DNA of 64,000 nucleotides, taken from positions 6,386,001 to 6,450,000 of the forward strand of contig JBANDB010000005.1 in the NCBI GenBank assembly GCA_037576215.1, written 5' to 3'. The notes below the pieces were generated by a model. That model was not told the DNA's origin and searched no databases. It was given only the letters and a program-made list of their open reading frames with translations. Below are positions 1 through 12,025 of this stretch, one piece after another. A program made the translations under genes and the position numbers. The stretch's first letter is position 1. Each line of letters begins with the position of its first letter. This stretch comes from Armillaria gallica (lineage: Eukaryota > Basidiomycota > Agaricomycetes > Agaricales > Physalacriaceae).

Positions 1-702
1 ACCCCGAAGCGCTAGCCAATACCGAGCTGTTCCTTAGGGCCTGTTCGTGTGCAACCGTTTAGACTTAGCCAGAGGGTTCAGATAAGGCTAAGAGAATCGG
101 TCACAAGGGAGATATAGGCTTTACTCGCTAATTTAGGACCAATGTCTGGTTCCTGCTCAGTCTGTCTATCGGAACCGGTATTATATCGAAATTTTCCAGA
201 TTCCGCCACTCATTTATCACCTTCAACAGACTCTGTCAGTAGAACTCAGGAAACTTGGAACCGGACAGCTACAAAGCCGCCTCGCATGTCGAGGCGTTGA
301 TAAGACACTAGCAATTATTAGCTCCATCAATTTACATACCCAACATCCTCTTCCCATTATCTCGGTGAGGCGCATTTCTCGTGCAGAAGCTGATCCATCT
401 TCCCCTCCACCCGCATCCACTGTACGATACCTCTGATTCGGCGCAATACCCGCTACCTGGTGCTTACGGTACCTCCCACGCAGACTCTGACCGCCGACAC
501 GGGCCATGATGATGTATAAAACATCTCACGACGACAACGCCGTACTCCCGATACCAACCATGATCCTGACCCTTGGTTGGCGATATCGTTCAGGTGTTCA
601 ATGGTCTGCCAAAATTACCACTCGTGTGTGAGCAAAATGTTGCATGCGACGTGCTATTGGATGAACCGTTCAGTTTTCTTTCACATCTGTATGAGGGATG
701 CA
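1..702. other. Left edge, no assigned gene
   Basis: No recognisable gene. A 94-codon minus-strand frame is open at 223-507 and begins MARVGGQSLRGRYRK. It matches no family I know and could be a first exon of a gene leaving the window or a chance frame. The 3' part of this stretch is the upstream region of the peroxidase gene and contains an inverted CCAAT box (ATTGG) near 656-660. CpG is common here, as in the rest of the first 21 kb. Confidence 0.3.
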
Positions 703-708
703 TATAAA
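703..708 (+). promoter_or_regulatory. TATA box of the manganese peroxidase gene
   Basis: TATAAA lies 42 nt upstream of the peroxidase ATG at 750, a usual distance for a fungal core promoter with a short 5' leader. An inverted CCAAT box is about 45 nt further upstream. I did not find a clear metal-response consensus in the 700 bases available. Confidence 0.6.
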
Positions 709-749
709 TGGTGGACAGAATGAGTCTACACTGCAGTCATCGACACAAC

Positions 750-2562
<1,813 letters not shown>

Positions 2563-3096
2563 ATTAACTACACATACGAGCAGAAAACCTTGTTTCTCGC
2601 CACCTTGATGTACAACAATTGTGACTGTAGCTGATCCGGGAGCTGTGTACCTACTAAGCCTGATTACCTTGTTTTAGTCCCTTTATGTCGATACGTTCTT
2701 GGAAATTCAACTTTCTGGATGTTCATCTCGTTGACTGAAACCCTTCTCATATAAATCGTACTGGTCAAAGGGCCGATTTGTAGTTGATTTTTAATCTGGT
2801 TTTGGGGAGCCGAAAAATCGCGATTTTGGCAAGAATCAGTGAATCTCTCCGCATTAAATCAACAGTAGGGAACCTTCTACTGAAGTTTCATGAGTAACGT
2901 CTTGGTAAACGTCCAATATCGATGGCTTGGCAATGACTCATTCTATTCTCTTTCAGATGATTAAACGCGTGTCCGAGATGACCATTTTCCGGTTCATGAA
3001 TCCCGGCTTCACCCTGTTCATAGGCCCACACAACATCCACTGATATTCGGACCTATAAAAGCCCGAATACTCTTCCTCGTCTCTTTATTTGACGCC
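2563..3096. other. Intergenic: peroxidase 3' end to aldehyde dehydrogenase relic
   Basis: No gene is seen. The right end carries a good core promoter for the following pseudogene: TATAAAA at 3054-3060, 37 nt before the ATG at 3097. The rest has no open frame of note. Confidence 0.5.
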
Positions 3097-4010
3097 ATGA
3101 CATCCCAGATATTCACTTACAATTTTGATACACCTACCTTCAAGGGCACTACTAATATTGATGGTTGGGTGGAAACTTGGCCCTGCACTTGCTACAGGAA
3201 ACACGGTCGTTCTGAAGGTGACCGTCTCTCCTAGTACGCTCGAAGACTGATACTGACTATCTTGGAGCCATCCGAAATAACGCCATTAACTGCTCAGCGC
3301 TTCTGCGACTTCATTATCTAATATCGAGGCCGGATTTCCACCCGACGTTGTCAACCTTATCAATGGCTACGGTAAGGCCCATCATTCTGTGAAGATGATC
3401 AGAAAAAGATGCTGAGAGACGGGCAGGTCACACTGTCGGGCAGGCGATCAGTGAACATCCGGATAACTCCAAGGTCGCCTTCACCGGCAGCACCCTGGTC
3501 GGAAAAAAGATCCAAGAAGCATCAGCCAAATCGAATCTGAAAGCGGGCATGGACCTCAAGTCTCACAGACACAATTCGACGTGCGTCTTTAATCTTATGA
3601 CAGAGCTCTGAAATTCATCCACGATACAGCGCGTCATGAGCTATCTCCACTCAGCGAGGGAGGATGGAGCCCAGTTCCACGTTGGCGGAGAGAAGCACGA
3701 GAACGCTAAGAAAGGGTATTTTATCCAGCCGACCGTCTTCACTGGTGAAAACAGTATGAGAGCAGTCCAAGAGGAGATTTTCGGGCCCGTGGCTGCGCTC
3801 ATCAAGTTCAAGACTGAGGAAGGTGGGCAGATACCCTGTGGTCGTGTTTGCACAAGTACTAATAACGAGTGTAGAGGCGATCGGATTGGCCAATGACTCG
3901 TCGTATGGTCTAGTGGCAGCAATCTTTTCAGAGAGTTCAAGCACAGGTGATTCATGTGTTGGAGGCTGGAGCTGCCTTTGTTAACTACTATGGTACAATG
4001 AGGTAGATGG
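3097..4010 (+). pseudogene. Aldehyde dehydrogenase pseudogene (internally deleted)
   Basis: A remnant of a NAD(P)-dependent aldehyde dehydrogenase. The N-terminus is readable (TSQIFTYNFDTPTFKG). It then jumps directly to the cofactor-domain segment (LGPALATGNTVVLKV), then EAGFPPDVVNLINGYG and [20 protein letters not shown], which includes the conserved FTGST turn. The block that should follow, with the ELGGKSP motif and the catalytic Cys, is missing. The C-terminal part resumes with YFIQPTVFTG, EEIFGPV and LANDSSYGLVAA. Segments lie in different frames and stop codons intervene. Loss of the catalytic Cys block means no activity is possible. The TATA box and start codon remain, so the gene died by internal deletions and not by loss of its promoter. 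Confidence 0.85.
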
Positions 4011-4181
4011 TTATCAGTTCATTGAGTCAAGCATTTCTCTGAGTGAGGGCGCGAATAATGATGTATGGCTTGATCTTGTGCGCCGACTCGCTTTCTTAAA
4101 AAGACCAAGGGGATGACGGCAAATTGACGCATCGTCATTCATCACTGATACACTATACTTTAATCAGAAAATACGCGAACA

Positions 4182-5495
4182 TCAAGCCTTCGTCAGATAT
4201 GCTTTGGCCACCTCCGAGACTTTGGTATCAAATTTACCCAGAATCTCCACCATCTCTTCCTAAGTGCAAAATAAATCAACGGTCTACCCCTAAAAATTGC
4301 CCAGCAAAGAACAACTCACCCATACTTTATCCTGGACGATCTTCCCATCCTCGCTGATCACAAAGTCGCTCTCCTCTACGACCTCGGACATTTGGATATA
4401 CTTGCCGCGAAGCTTCTCCTCGTCGTCCAGCGAGCCCACGGCACCGTATACCAGCTGCCGGCTCCCCTCCTCTGCAGTGAACGCCATTTCCTCTTGCATC
4501 TTCCGGAAAAGTTTTGCGTCCTCAGAGTCGGAAGGGATACCGGCGCTAGCTAAAAAGCCCGATAAACAGAGTCCGGGGTTCACAGAGTTGACGGTGATCG
4601 CTGGCGCAGATGGGACATGGTCTTGCAGAGCTCGGACAAAGAGGATGTTGAACACTGCGGTAGTAGTATGGAGTCGTAAGTCCACGTGAAGAACAATCAG
4701 CGTGTTACGCACATTTCGAATCATGATACCTGTGCTTCATCACCCTGTGCGCAGGTCAGTGATACAAGTAAGAGTTTATAAAGGACGGGACATACTCTTC
4801 TGTGCAATACTCCTTGTCTGAAAGCTTCGCGAGGATGCCAGATGAACTGGCGATGACATCCTTTTCTATCACCGTCCAATAGTGCACGTCGCTCGCCACG
4901 ACCACCAGTCTCGGGGTGACGGAATGCTTGCGAGCCGTCTCGAGCATCTTGGGGATCATACGAATAGCTAGTAACTCGGGACCAAGATTGTTTGTATGTA
5001 GGCTGAGATGGTAATGAGTCTTCGTCTCTTAGAAGAAGACACCACGTACGTTCTCTCCCAACCGTCGACTTGTTCGTATTTCCAAGTCATCATACCAGCA
5101 CTCTCTACGAGGATGTCCAATCTGTCCAGTTCACGCTCAGCCTTGTCAGCGAACGCGATGACGCTGTCGAAACTGGCGAGGTCAATGATCCATAGCTCCG
5201 CTTTGGAGTATCCAGTGTCCTTCTGGATCTCTGTGGTCACTACGATGAGCGAGGCTTGTAAATCTGGTAAGTGAATGCACCTACGGGCCAGAGCCTGCTT
5301 TCCCTTCGCTTCATCTCTTGCAGTAAGCACCAAACGCCCAGGGTTCATCCTAGCGAAATGCTTTGCAGCTTCAAACCCCAGACCAGCATTGGCACCAATC
5401 AAGATGAGTGTCTTCCCGCTCAAGTCGGCGGTGACGACGGCAGGCATTGGTCTAGTTTGGTCTGCGATGAGTTGTTCATGAGTTCTGGGAGCCAT
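4182..5495 (-). CDS. Short-chain dehydrogenase/reductase, retinol-dehydrogenase-like
   Basis: A cytosolic NAD(P)-dependent oxidoreductase of the SDR family; the substrate is unknown. Six exons on the minus strand: 5285-5495, 5050-5230, 4796-5002, 4713-4744, 4320-4654 and 4182-4259. The joined frame is 1044 nt (347 aa), uninterrupted, with GT-AG introns of 47-60 nt. The cofactor loop is GANAGLG (34-40). The catalytic Ser168 lies in VVVASDV, and the YxxxK pair is Y206-K210 (YHDSK), which is formed only after the 32-nt fourth exon is spliced in. An Asn-bearing helix (NNLG) is present. DILVESAGM replaces the usual NAG with SAG. The C-terminus, KVSEVAKAYLTKA, is typical of the fungal group. A TATA-like ATATAAAG lies at 5536-5543. 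A decayed paralogue lies at 8580-9047. The gene may act on aryl or aliphatic carbonyls, but nothing here fixes that. Confidence 0.9.
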
Positions 5496-5543
5496 TGCGA
5501 GGGATAATAATGAAACACTCGCCAGTGCTTCACAGCTTTATAT

Positions 5544-6795
5544 GTGGTCAAGCGTGGATATATTGGAGGAGCAACATCAGATATGACTTGGTGCCTTTGC
5601 GACGCTATGGTGTATTCTCACATGCCGATAGCCTACGCAATCTATAGAGATCGTGACGGCAGAACGACGTGGGGGCGTTTAGTAAAACTCTTCCGTGTCG
5701 TGACGAGCGAAGCGACCGTAAGATGCGCCACACTGAAGACAAGAATGTCGGCCGCACAGAATATAGCATAGGTAATATTACTTACCGCTCATTGAATAGC
5801 GTTACATCTAGCAGCGAGATGCACACACGAGATACATGCACTGCTGACCAACGAAAGGGTGGTCAGTAAAAACAAAGATTCCGGATAGTCGGTTAAACTC
5901 TGGGTATCGCGTAAAGATCGAGTGCTCAGGACCTTCAAACGTCTGATAACTTCACGGATAAACTGGCAAAGGCAAATGGCGACACAGTGGGTACCATTCT
6001 ACACATCTCACCTGCAAATTCCTAGGGCGTGATGGCGTCGATGACGGTGTAAAATAACGCGACGATTCTCGGCACCTTGAGGATGTTTCCTAGACACTGT
6101 TACCGGGTGAGGAGGGACAGCAGAGGCGGCTGGCTTCAGCATGGAGAACCAGTCAAACGAGTAACTGGCCTGCAGCCCAATCATTAAACGCTTACTCAGC
6201 CAAATAATCTATAAAAAGACAAAGTCCCGACGTACCTAACTCACACTTGTCGAAATGGATCGAAACCGTAGGTTGGGGTCGCGTCTTTGACCGAACGGCC
6301 GCAATATTGAAGGAGATTCTGCATAGCCCGATTATTGGCAAAAACCTTATGTCTCTGGAATTGAAGCAAAGTTGGCGAAGGCGGATTCCTTTAGTTCTGC
6401 GGTGAGTAGGATGTTAGCAGTGGTGGCACGACATACCAGTGAATAGGTTTCCCGTCGCCCGATTCCATCCATTCCATCCTAATCTGGCGCCCTGAAATTC
6501 CTTGACGTCTCAAAAAGCGACCAGATCCAACGCCAAGTATCACGCGAATAGTCTATGAAGTGAATTAGATGGGCCTTTCAAGCGAAAAGACAAGGTTAGC
6601 CACCTAGTTTTGAGTTCCAAGGTAATAGTCGCACTGTGCAAACGTCCTTTTCTGAGGGCGAGATTGACGATAGGACTCGATTAGGAAACTGTTGCTACAT
6701 AGATGGGCAGCGGTGTCCGCAGTGAACCATGGAACGAGCACTGAGGATTGGTGGGAAGAGACTCAGCGCATATACCTAAGCATGAGCTCCGTCCT
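5544..6795. other. Gene-poor stretch between SDR and kinase cassette
   Basis: No gene recognised. Short frames at 5544-5771, 5669-5869 and 6692-6934 match nothing I know. The last overlaps the short repeat described at 6796-6932. CpG content is like that of the flanking genes, so this does not look like methylated transposon DNA. Confidence 0.4.
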
Positions 6796-6932
6796 CACCG
6801 CCACATTGGTCCATACAGAAATGGTGAGAATATTCCGTCCTCGATGTTGTCAATGCCTTGAGCACGCCTTGTTCATCGCTGCTGATGTTGAAGCGGAGAC
6901 TGGTCTGCTTCTACCGCTACCACCACCACGAT
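6796..6932 (+). repeat. Repeat R, copy 1 (3' border of kinase copy 1)
   Basis: A dispersed repeat of about 80-145 bp seen five times. Its core is GATGTTGAAGCGGAG followed by TTCTACCGCTACCACC. This copy is in plus orientation and lies at the 3' side of the minus-strand kinase. It pairs as an inverted repeat with copy 2 at 8503-8580. Confidence 0.75.
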
Positions 6933-7211
6933 GAGAAAATTATTACATCAGATCTGCTTTCTCCGGAAGAGACGTACGTGGGCGATCCATAAGTACGCAC
7001 GATCCCGCGTGTAGCTTTATGACTAGAATGGAGGTCGAATGGCTTACAGAAGAGCGGGCTATGAGGATGTCTGCTTCGTCACCGCAAATGGCTAATAGCA
7101 TGATATGAGGGAGTTTATTGAATGAACGATATTCCATCTACGTACGGCAACTACGACGGATGACTGCGGTGACAAATCAATCTCGACAAAAAAGCAACAC
7201 TAGCAGCAACA

Positions 7212-8469
7212 TTAGCGCCCCACTTGTGCGATCAGTGGGGTACAGTTGTCGAGGTATACCTCCTGCTCTACAGGCAAGGTCAATTCCCGATCTCGCTCCC
7301 CTTGACGCGAGTCCCACATGTCCAGGTCTAACTCACAATAGCTGTCCTCAGCAAGGAAGGCATAGTAATCAGCGTCGTCCTCATCGTCCTCTTCAGAAAT
7401 CTCGAGCTGGGGCTCATCTAAGATGCATGTCGTAGGTTGCGGGTCACAAGGCGTCCAGTCGAGTGGTCCATCACTTATCCCGTGTCTGAACTTTGAGTAG
7501 TCGGGAAGCTGATCAAAATCGAGGGAGCGGCTGTAATCGAGGAGGTCACCGGGAAAGCCTTCAGATAAATCTTTGCCTGAACAACTCGACTTCATGTGTC
7601 GGACAACCTCTTGTGAGCGTAATTGGAACTCCTCGCGTGGACGAAGGCGCCAAGGCAGGTTTCCGCGGAGGAGAAAGAGGGCAGTGTAAGCTAAAGACTC
7701 GAGATCATCGCGCGGAGCAAGATCTACAGTGTAAGAATGAATGACAGTACCACTAGAAAGGGTAAACTAGAAAGGGTAATGTCCACTGACCTATTCCGTT
7801 GTGAGAATTCAGACTTGCCCAGGAAACAGACCCGATGATGGCCCGGCGATCTTTTAACGGGTCGTACTTGCTAGGCTGACCATGAGAAAAAGGCTTGGAG
7901 ATTCCAAAGTCGATAATTTTGATTGTCGAATTGTCAAGTGCACAGAGAAGGTTCGAAGGCTTGATGTCGCGATGCACGATCCCGAGCGAGTGGATATGCT
8001 CGAGTCCCGCCAGCTGCGCCTCTGGGTCAATTATTCCTGAAGCCCGAATTTGCTTTTCACGTACCACTTGATCCACAATTCGGACGACGGTCGTCAACAT
8101 GACACCAGCCCCAGGACCATTCAAGTGCTCTGCAACACTCGACCCCAGTATCTCCATAGCGATGTACTCGAAATGGTCCAACTGTCCGTATGCATACACC
8201 AAAGGAATAGCCGCTTGCCCTTTCAAAAGTTGAAGGACACGAGTCTCGTGCTGGAGCATGGGTCGCTTCACTCTCTTCGAGACACGCGACATCTTGAGAG
8301 CCACTGTCTTTCCGGATTCTACTTCGGTCGCCTTGAACACCCAGCTCTAATGTTCATGTTAAGTAAGGGGACAAAGGAGAGATTTGACTGTTGAACTCAC
8401 ATAAGCGCCCTGGCCCAACACTGCCTCACCTCGGGGCGCACGCCGGTACGTTAACATAGAAGAGCTCAT
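7212..8469 (-). CDS. CK1-like serine/threonine protein kinase (intact copy)
   Basis: A protein kinase related to casein kinase 1. Four exons: 8401-8469, 8065-8346, 7791-8013 and 7212-7723. The joined frame is 1086 nt (361 aa), open throughout; introns are 51-67 nt with GT-AG ends. The glycine loop GQGAYS (19-24) spans the first splice junction. Lys41 lies in VALK, the catalytic loop is HRDIKPSN (131-138), and the DFG triad is 152-154. SWASLNSHNG and RDDLESLAY are CK1 hallmarks that replace the usual APE motif. After the kinase domain comes an acidic tail (EISEEDDEDDADY) and the end PLIAQVGR. I chose the start MSSSM because the second copy starts at the same place (MNSSI). Inverted copies of repeat R flank the gene. 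A frameshifted paralogue lies at 15995-17205. Confidence 0.88.
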
Positions 8470-8502
8470 GTGGGAAAGAAGGAACGATTGTATACGGGCA
8501 TC

Positions 8503-8580
8503 CGTATTGTGATGGTGGTGGTAGGGGTAGAAGCAGAAAACTCCGCTTCGACATCAGCGGCCGCCGGCGATGGACACAGC
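8503..8580 (-). repeat. Repeat R, copy 2 (5' border of kinase copy 1)
   Basis: Inverted relative to copy 1 at 6796-6932, so the kinase gene sits between two inverted R repeats. It joins abruptly to SDR pseudogene sequence at about 8580, just after the codons for RLVVVA. Confidence 0.75.
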
Positions 8581-9047
8581 CACGACCACCAGTCTCGGAT
8601 TGACCGAATGCCTGCGAGTCGTCCCGAGCATCATACGAATAGCCAGTAAGCCGGGACCAAGTTTGTTCGTAGTATACTGAGAGGGTGATAAGCCTTTGTT
8701 TCCGAAAAAGAACACGCCACGTACATTTCCTTTCAACCTTCCACTTGTTCGTAGTTCCAAGTCGCAATGTTAGCATTATCTACGAGGATATCCAATCGGT
8801 CCAGTTCCCGCTCTGCCCTATCAGTGAAGGTGACGATGCTGCTGAAGTTGGCAAGATCAATGATCCATAGCTCCGCTTTGGAATAGCTAGTGTCGTTTTG
8901 TATCTGATTGCAGCGATTAGCCAGACTCGAAGATCCGGTAAACAGGAAAACGTACGGGCCAGAGTCTGTTTTCCCTTTGCTTCATCTCTTGCAGTCAGCA
9001 CCAGCCGAGCAGGGGTCATCCTAGCGCGCTTCAAATCCTAGTCGGAT
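8580..9047 (-). pseudogene. SDR pseudogene, truncated at both ends
   Basis: A partial copy of the SDR family at 4182-5495. Readable pieces are LGFEA, RLVLTARDEAKGKQTLA, SKAELWIIDL (frame-shifted), ERELDRLDIL, TTNKLGPGLLAIRMM and NPRLVVVA. The first intron is kept at the same position, so this is a DNA-level duplicate and not a retrocopy. The N-terminal 35 residues and the catalytic YxxxK half are missing. The cut at VVVA coincides with the edge of the kinase cassette, so insertion of the cassette may have removed the 3' half. Confidence 0.8.
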
Positions 9048-9319
9048 GGCAGGGCGATACCAGGGTGCTTGGTAGAACAAATCTTCCGAATCGCTGGACA
9101 CCAGAATGCGAGAATGTTAATCGCACAGTAGCGGGTATAGGGAAATATTACATACAGCCCATAGCTATGCTTCTGAGTATCGACTAACATCCTTTCTTGA
9201 GCCTTGAGATAGATGACAGGAAGAGTGGAAAGGGCACCAGCGCGAAGGACGAGTAAGGATTGATGATGGTGGTAGGAAGAGAAGGGCATATACCCAACTG
9301 AGACCCCGCATCCGAGGCT

Positions 9320-9463
9320 TCGTCGTCACCATGCTAGCCCACACAGTATTCGTACCTCCGAGTCGATGTCGTCGATGGCTTGAAGACGCCGTGTCCATCG
9401 CCGCTGAGCGCTGATGTTGAAGCGGAGTTTGTTCCCCTTCTACCGCTACCACCATCACGATAC
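9320..9463 (+). repeat. Repeat R, copy 3 (solitary)
   Basis: The most complete R repeat not next to a kinase gene, in the same orientation as copy 1. It contains GCTGATGTTGAAGCGGAGTT and the polypyrimidine block TTCTACCGCTACCACCATC. Its presence without a kinase suggests that R is an element, or the end of an element, in its own right. Confidence 0.65.
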
Positions 9464-10252
9464 AGCTGCTTCCGAGTCTCGTTTCGTCTCGCCTCAATGC
9501 ACCTACGTCGGGGAACTAGATACTATTCACGTTGGCTTCTAAGAAGAGCCGTACTCCTACCAACTCCGTGCTAGAACCCGTCGACCGTCCTTCCAACTGT
9601 GCCTCACAGCTGCCCTTCCTCCACGAAAACGCCCGCCTCTGACCTACCTCCCTCACAGCCACAAGACCTCCCTCCGTCCACACCTCGACGGACCACCTTC
9701 CCGTCCCTCTATACAGGCTATTAATAACCCGCATCTGTCCCTCCGTCAACGCTAACAATAGCTCAAGCCTCTTGACCTCCTCCGCACACGTCTACCCCAC
9801 GCACATGTCTCCGCGCATCCTTCATCCGCACACTGGTTTCCCTCCGCGCAACTCCTCCCTCGGAATCGTTGGCTACATTGGCTGTCCGAGCCTGGATATC
9901 AGCGTCGTGGTTCCAACTCGAAGCCTTCGTTGCCGTTATCAGGTAACAGTACAAATATTCACCGTAGCTGAAGATTCTCTGCAATAGGCGGCTTCAGAAA
10001 ACCAATGTTCGAACTTGATGTACTGAGGAGATCCGGGTAGGCTAGGATTTGTAGTTCTCGGGGAATTAACGTTAATTTGCTTGAGAGGTTCACCTTAGCG
10101 ATTTTGCCGCGACTGAGGACTGTATTTATGCGTAGAGAACCTAGCTCCGGTGCAGAAGAAGCCCGCACCGGAGAAGGATGGGCCTAGAGGGAAGTCTTGT
10201 AGGTCCGCGTCTGGCCCAGAATCCGCTCTTTGAATCAAGGGACCTCCTTATT
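9464..10252. other. Unassigned, long open frames on the minus strand
   Basis: Two adjoining minus-strand frames (9516-9758 and 9763-9984) are open but match nothing known to me. The sequence is pyrimidine-biased with many CCTCC runs. At 10231-10245 there is a copy of TGAATCAAGGGACC, the reverse complement of a motif inside the following Mutator-like TIR. It may be left from another such element. Confidence 0.3.
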
Positions 10253-10386
10253 GTTCAGGGCTAGACCTGAAATGCGGTCCCTCGATTCAATGAGCAAGCG
10301 TCGATTGTAGAGGGACCTGTAAAACTGAGTTTAAATTTAGCACAAAGCCGTTTCAGACCTCAGGAGCCTTCGGGCTTTCCTTTTTA

Positions 10387-11043
10387 TAGTGTTGCCACGG
10401 CTCGACTCGACTCGACTCGGCTTAACTTCGGATGACTCGGCTCCGGAACGACTCCGAAGTCAAATGAAAGATTAACTTCGGCTCGACTCGGCTGCAAGTC
10501 ACGGAGCTGTGACGAGTCATTGATTGTCTACCCAAATAGGAAAGTGCAAAAAGTAAACTTCAATAACTGATGATTCATAGGCAAAATTCGTTGCAAATGC
10601 CCGAATAAATGTAGATGTATCTAATTTTCATGTTTTCCGAGAGTTGTTGTGGTATACAGGTGTAACTTGTTGGCATGAGAAAATAGAGCGGCAAAAATGC
10701 GGCCATTTAGATATTATTTTCTCACGTTACTTAATTTAGATGCCCACCTGCCACCGGTCAGTAATTCATCAGGGTACCAAGTGGTCGTCGCTCTAAGACA
10801 GACTAATGGTATCAGTTTAATATCCTGTGTACATAAATAATGGTCTAGGCACAATAGGTCAAGGTAGAGACACCTCTTCCAAAATTGGATAGAGTCATCG
10901 ACTCAGCCGACTTCAAGCCGTCAAAGTCGAGTCGAAGCCGAGTCAAGCCGTTTTGCACCCGAGTCAATTTTGCGACTCGGCTCAGTCAAATTCTGACTCC
11001 GCTCGACGACTCGGCGACTCTGAGCCGAGCCGTGGCAACACTA
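10387..11043. mobile_element. hAT-type non-autonomous element (657 bp)
   Basis: Perfect 18-bp terminal inverted repeats: TAGTGTTGCCACGGCTCG at the left and its exact reverse complement at the right. An exact 8-bp target duplication, CCTTTTTA, lies at 10379-10386 and 11044-11051. The TIR start TAGTG fits the hAT consensus YARNG, and 8 bp is the hAT duplication length. Both ends carry clusters of GACTCGG/CCGAGTC subterminal motifs, as transposase-binding sites often do. The AT-rich middle has no coding capacity. It sits inside the left TIR of the Mutator-like element and is therefore younger. Confidence 0.88.
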
Positions 11044-11139
11044 CCTTTTTAATTTAGTATCCATATATGGATTTGAGTGATCAAAACCGTCTTTTTGTTG
11101 TTCTTTCATGCTCTCTCGCGTCGTTCGTCACTTCGACTG

Positions 11140-11583
11140 ATGCAAACCTGTAGCTCTGGTGTATCTACTGTCTCTGAGGCTTTCTCTGAGGCTAGAAGTG
11201 CCTCTCATGATGAATTGGTGCAAAGGATAGCCTGGATTGATGAAGGCCGTGTTCCCCTTGGCTACATTCTACCTTTTCCCATCGAAAAACGTGTCGTTCT
11301 GTATCGCTTCTGCCTTTTGGCATACTACGCTACTGGTGGAGCAGAGGTTCCACGCGAAAATCAACTGAAGGCCACACTTGCATCTTATGAAGGCCAGGAT
11401 TCCCTTGTCATCGCAGGCACAGGATCTGGGAAGACCCTGGTCATCGCCTTGCTGCTTCTTATCAACAGCGTTCCGGACCGTATGAGCACAGGGCTTATGT
11501 CTGGAGTAAGGAAAGTGCGAGCTTCTGTGCAGTCTATGGGAGATACTGAATTGGAATGGAAGGCCAGGGACGGAGATATATGA
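11140..11583 (+). pseudogene. DEAD/DEAH (RecQ-like) helicase fragment captured in the element
   Basis: An open frame of 147 codons from the first ATG. It contains RENQLKATLASYEGQDSLV followed by the Walker A motif AGTGSGKT (around 11415-11438) and a hydrophobic helix. This matches the start of the RecQ-like/DEAD helicases that are abundant in agaricomycete genomes. Motif II (DEAH), motif III and the whole second RecA lobe are missing. After VPDRMSTG the sequence is not helicase-like and the frame stops at the right TIR. It cannot be an active helicase; it is a captured N-terminal piece. The frame is open further upstream into the TIR (from GTG at 11077), so the TIR could supply a promoter and leader. 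Confidence 0.7.
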
Positions 11584-12025
11584 AGCGATGGCGGCGGGTT
11601 CATGGGGTTTCGTCGATTGGTTCTAGGCTTCCTGCTTCTGCTGAGGGAAAAAACACTGTTCTGCTGTTCAGAACCAGTTGCCGCAACCAGTGATGAAGAT
11701 GATGAAGTCGCTGTTTGAGGGTCATTGTGAACATAGCCGTCCAGCCTGAAAGCGTCCCGAAAGCGAGGAAAGACTTCCTGGTTATCGCCCATAAAATACG
11801 AGAAGAGTAGAGCAGGTAGATGAAGTCAAGACGCGACGCGACGCGTAGTAATTGCCTCAGATCGGTTTTGATCACTCAAATCCATATAAATTAAAAAGGA
11901 AAGCCCGAAGGCTCCTGAGGTCTGAAACGACTTGTTGCTAAATTTAAACTCAGTTTTACAGGTCCCTCTACAATCGATGCTTGCTCATTGAATCGAGGGA
12001 CCGCGTTTCAGGTCTAGTTGAGGGC

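Larger units (their letters stand above)
10262..12016. mobile_element. Mutator-like (Pack-MULE type) element with helicase fragment
   Basis: Long terminal inverted repeats of about 155 bp start with TAGACCTGAAA at 10262 and end with TTTCAGGTCTA at 12016. The inner TIR limits are about 11089 and 11863. The element is flanked by a 9-bp near-perfect direct repeat, GTTCAGGGC (10253-10261) and GTTGAGGGC (12017-12025). Long TIRs plus a 9-bp duplication are the hallmark of the Mutator superfamily. Without the nested hAT-type element and its duplicated site it is about 1.09 kb. It encodes no transposase but carries a helicase fragment, so it is non-autonomous and resembles plant Pack-MULEs. The left TIR is split by the 657-bp insertion at 10387-11043. 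Confidence 0.8.

Noticed and set aside
11385..11875. Minus-strand ORFs in the Mutator-like element
   Set aside because: They overlap the helicase frame and the TIR and show no motif; they are shadow frames.
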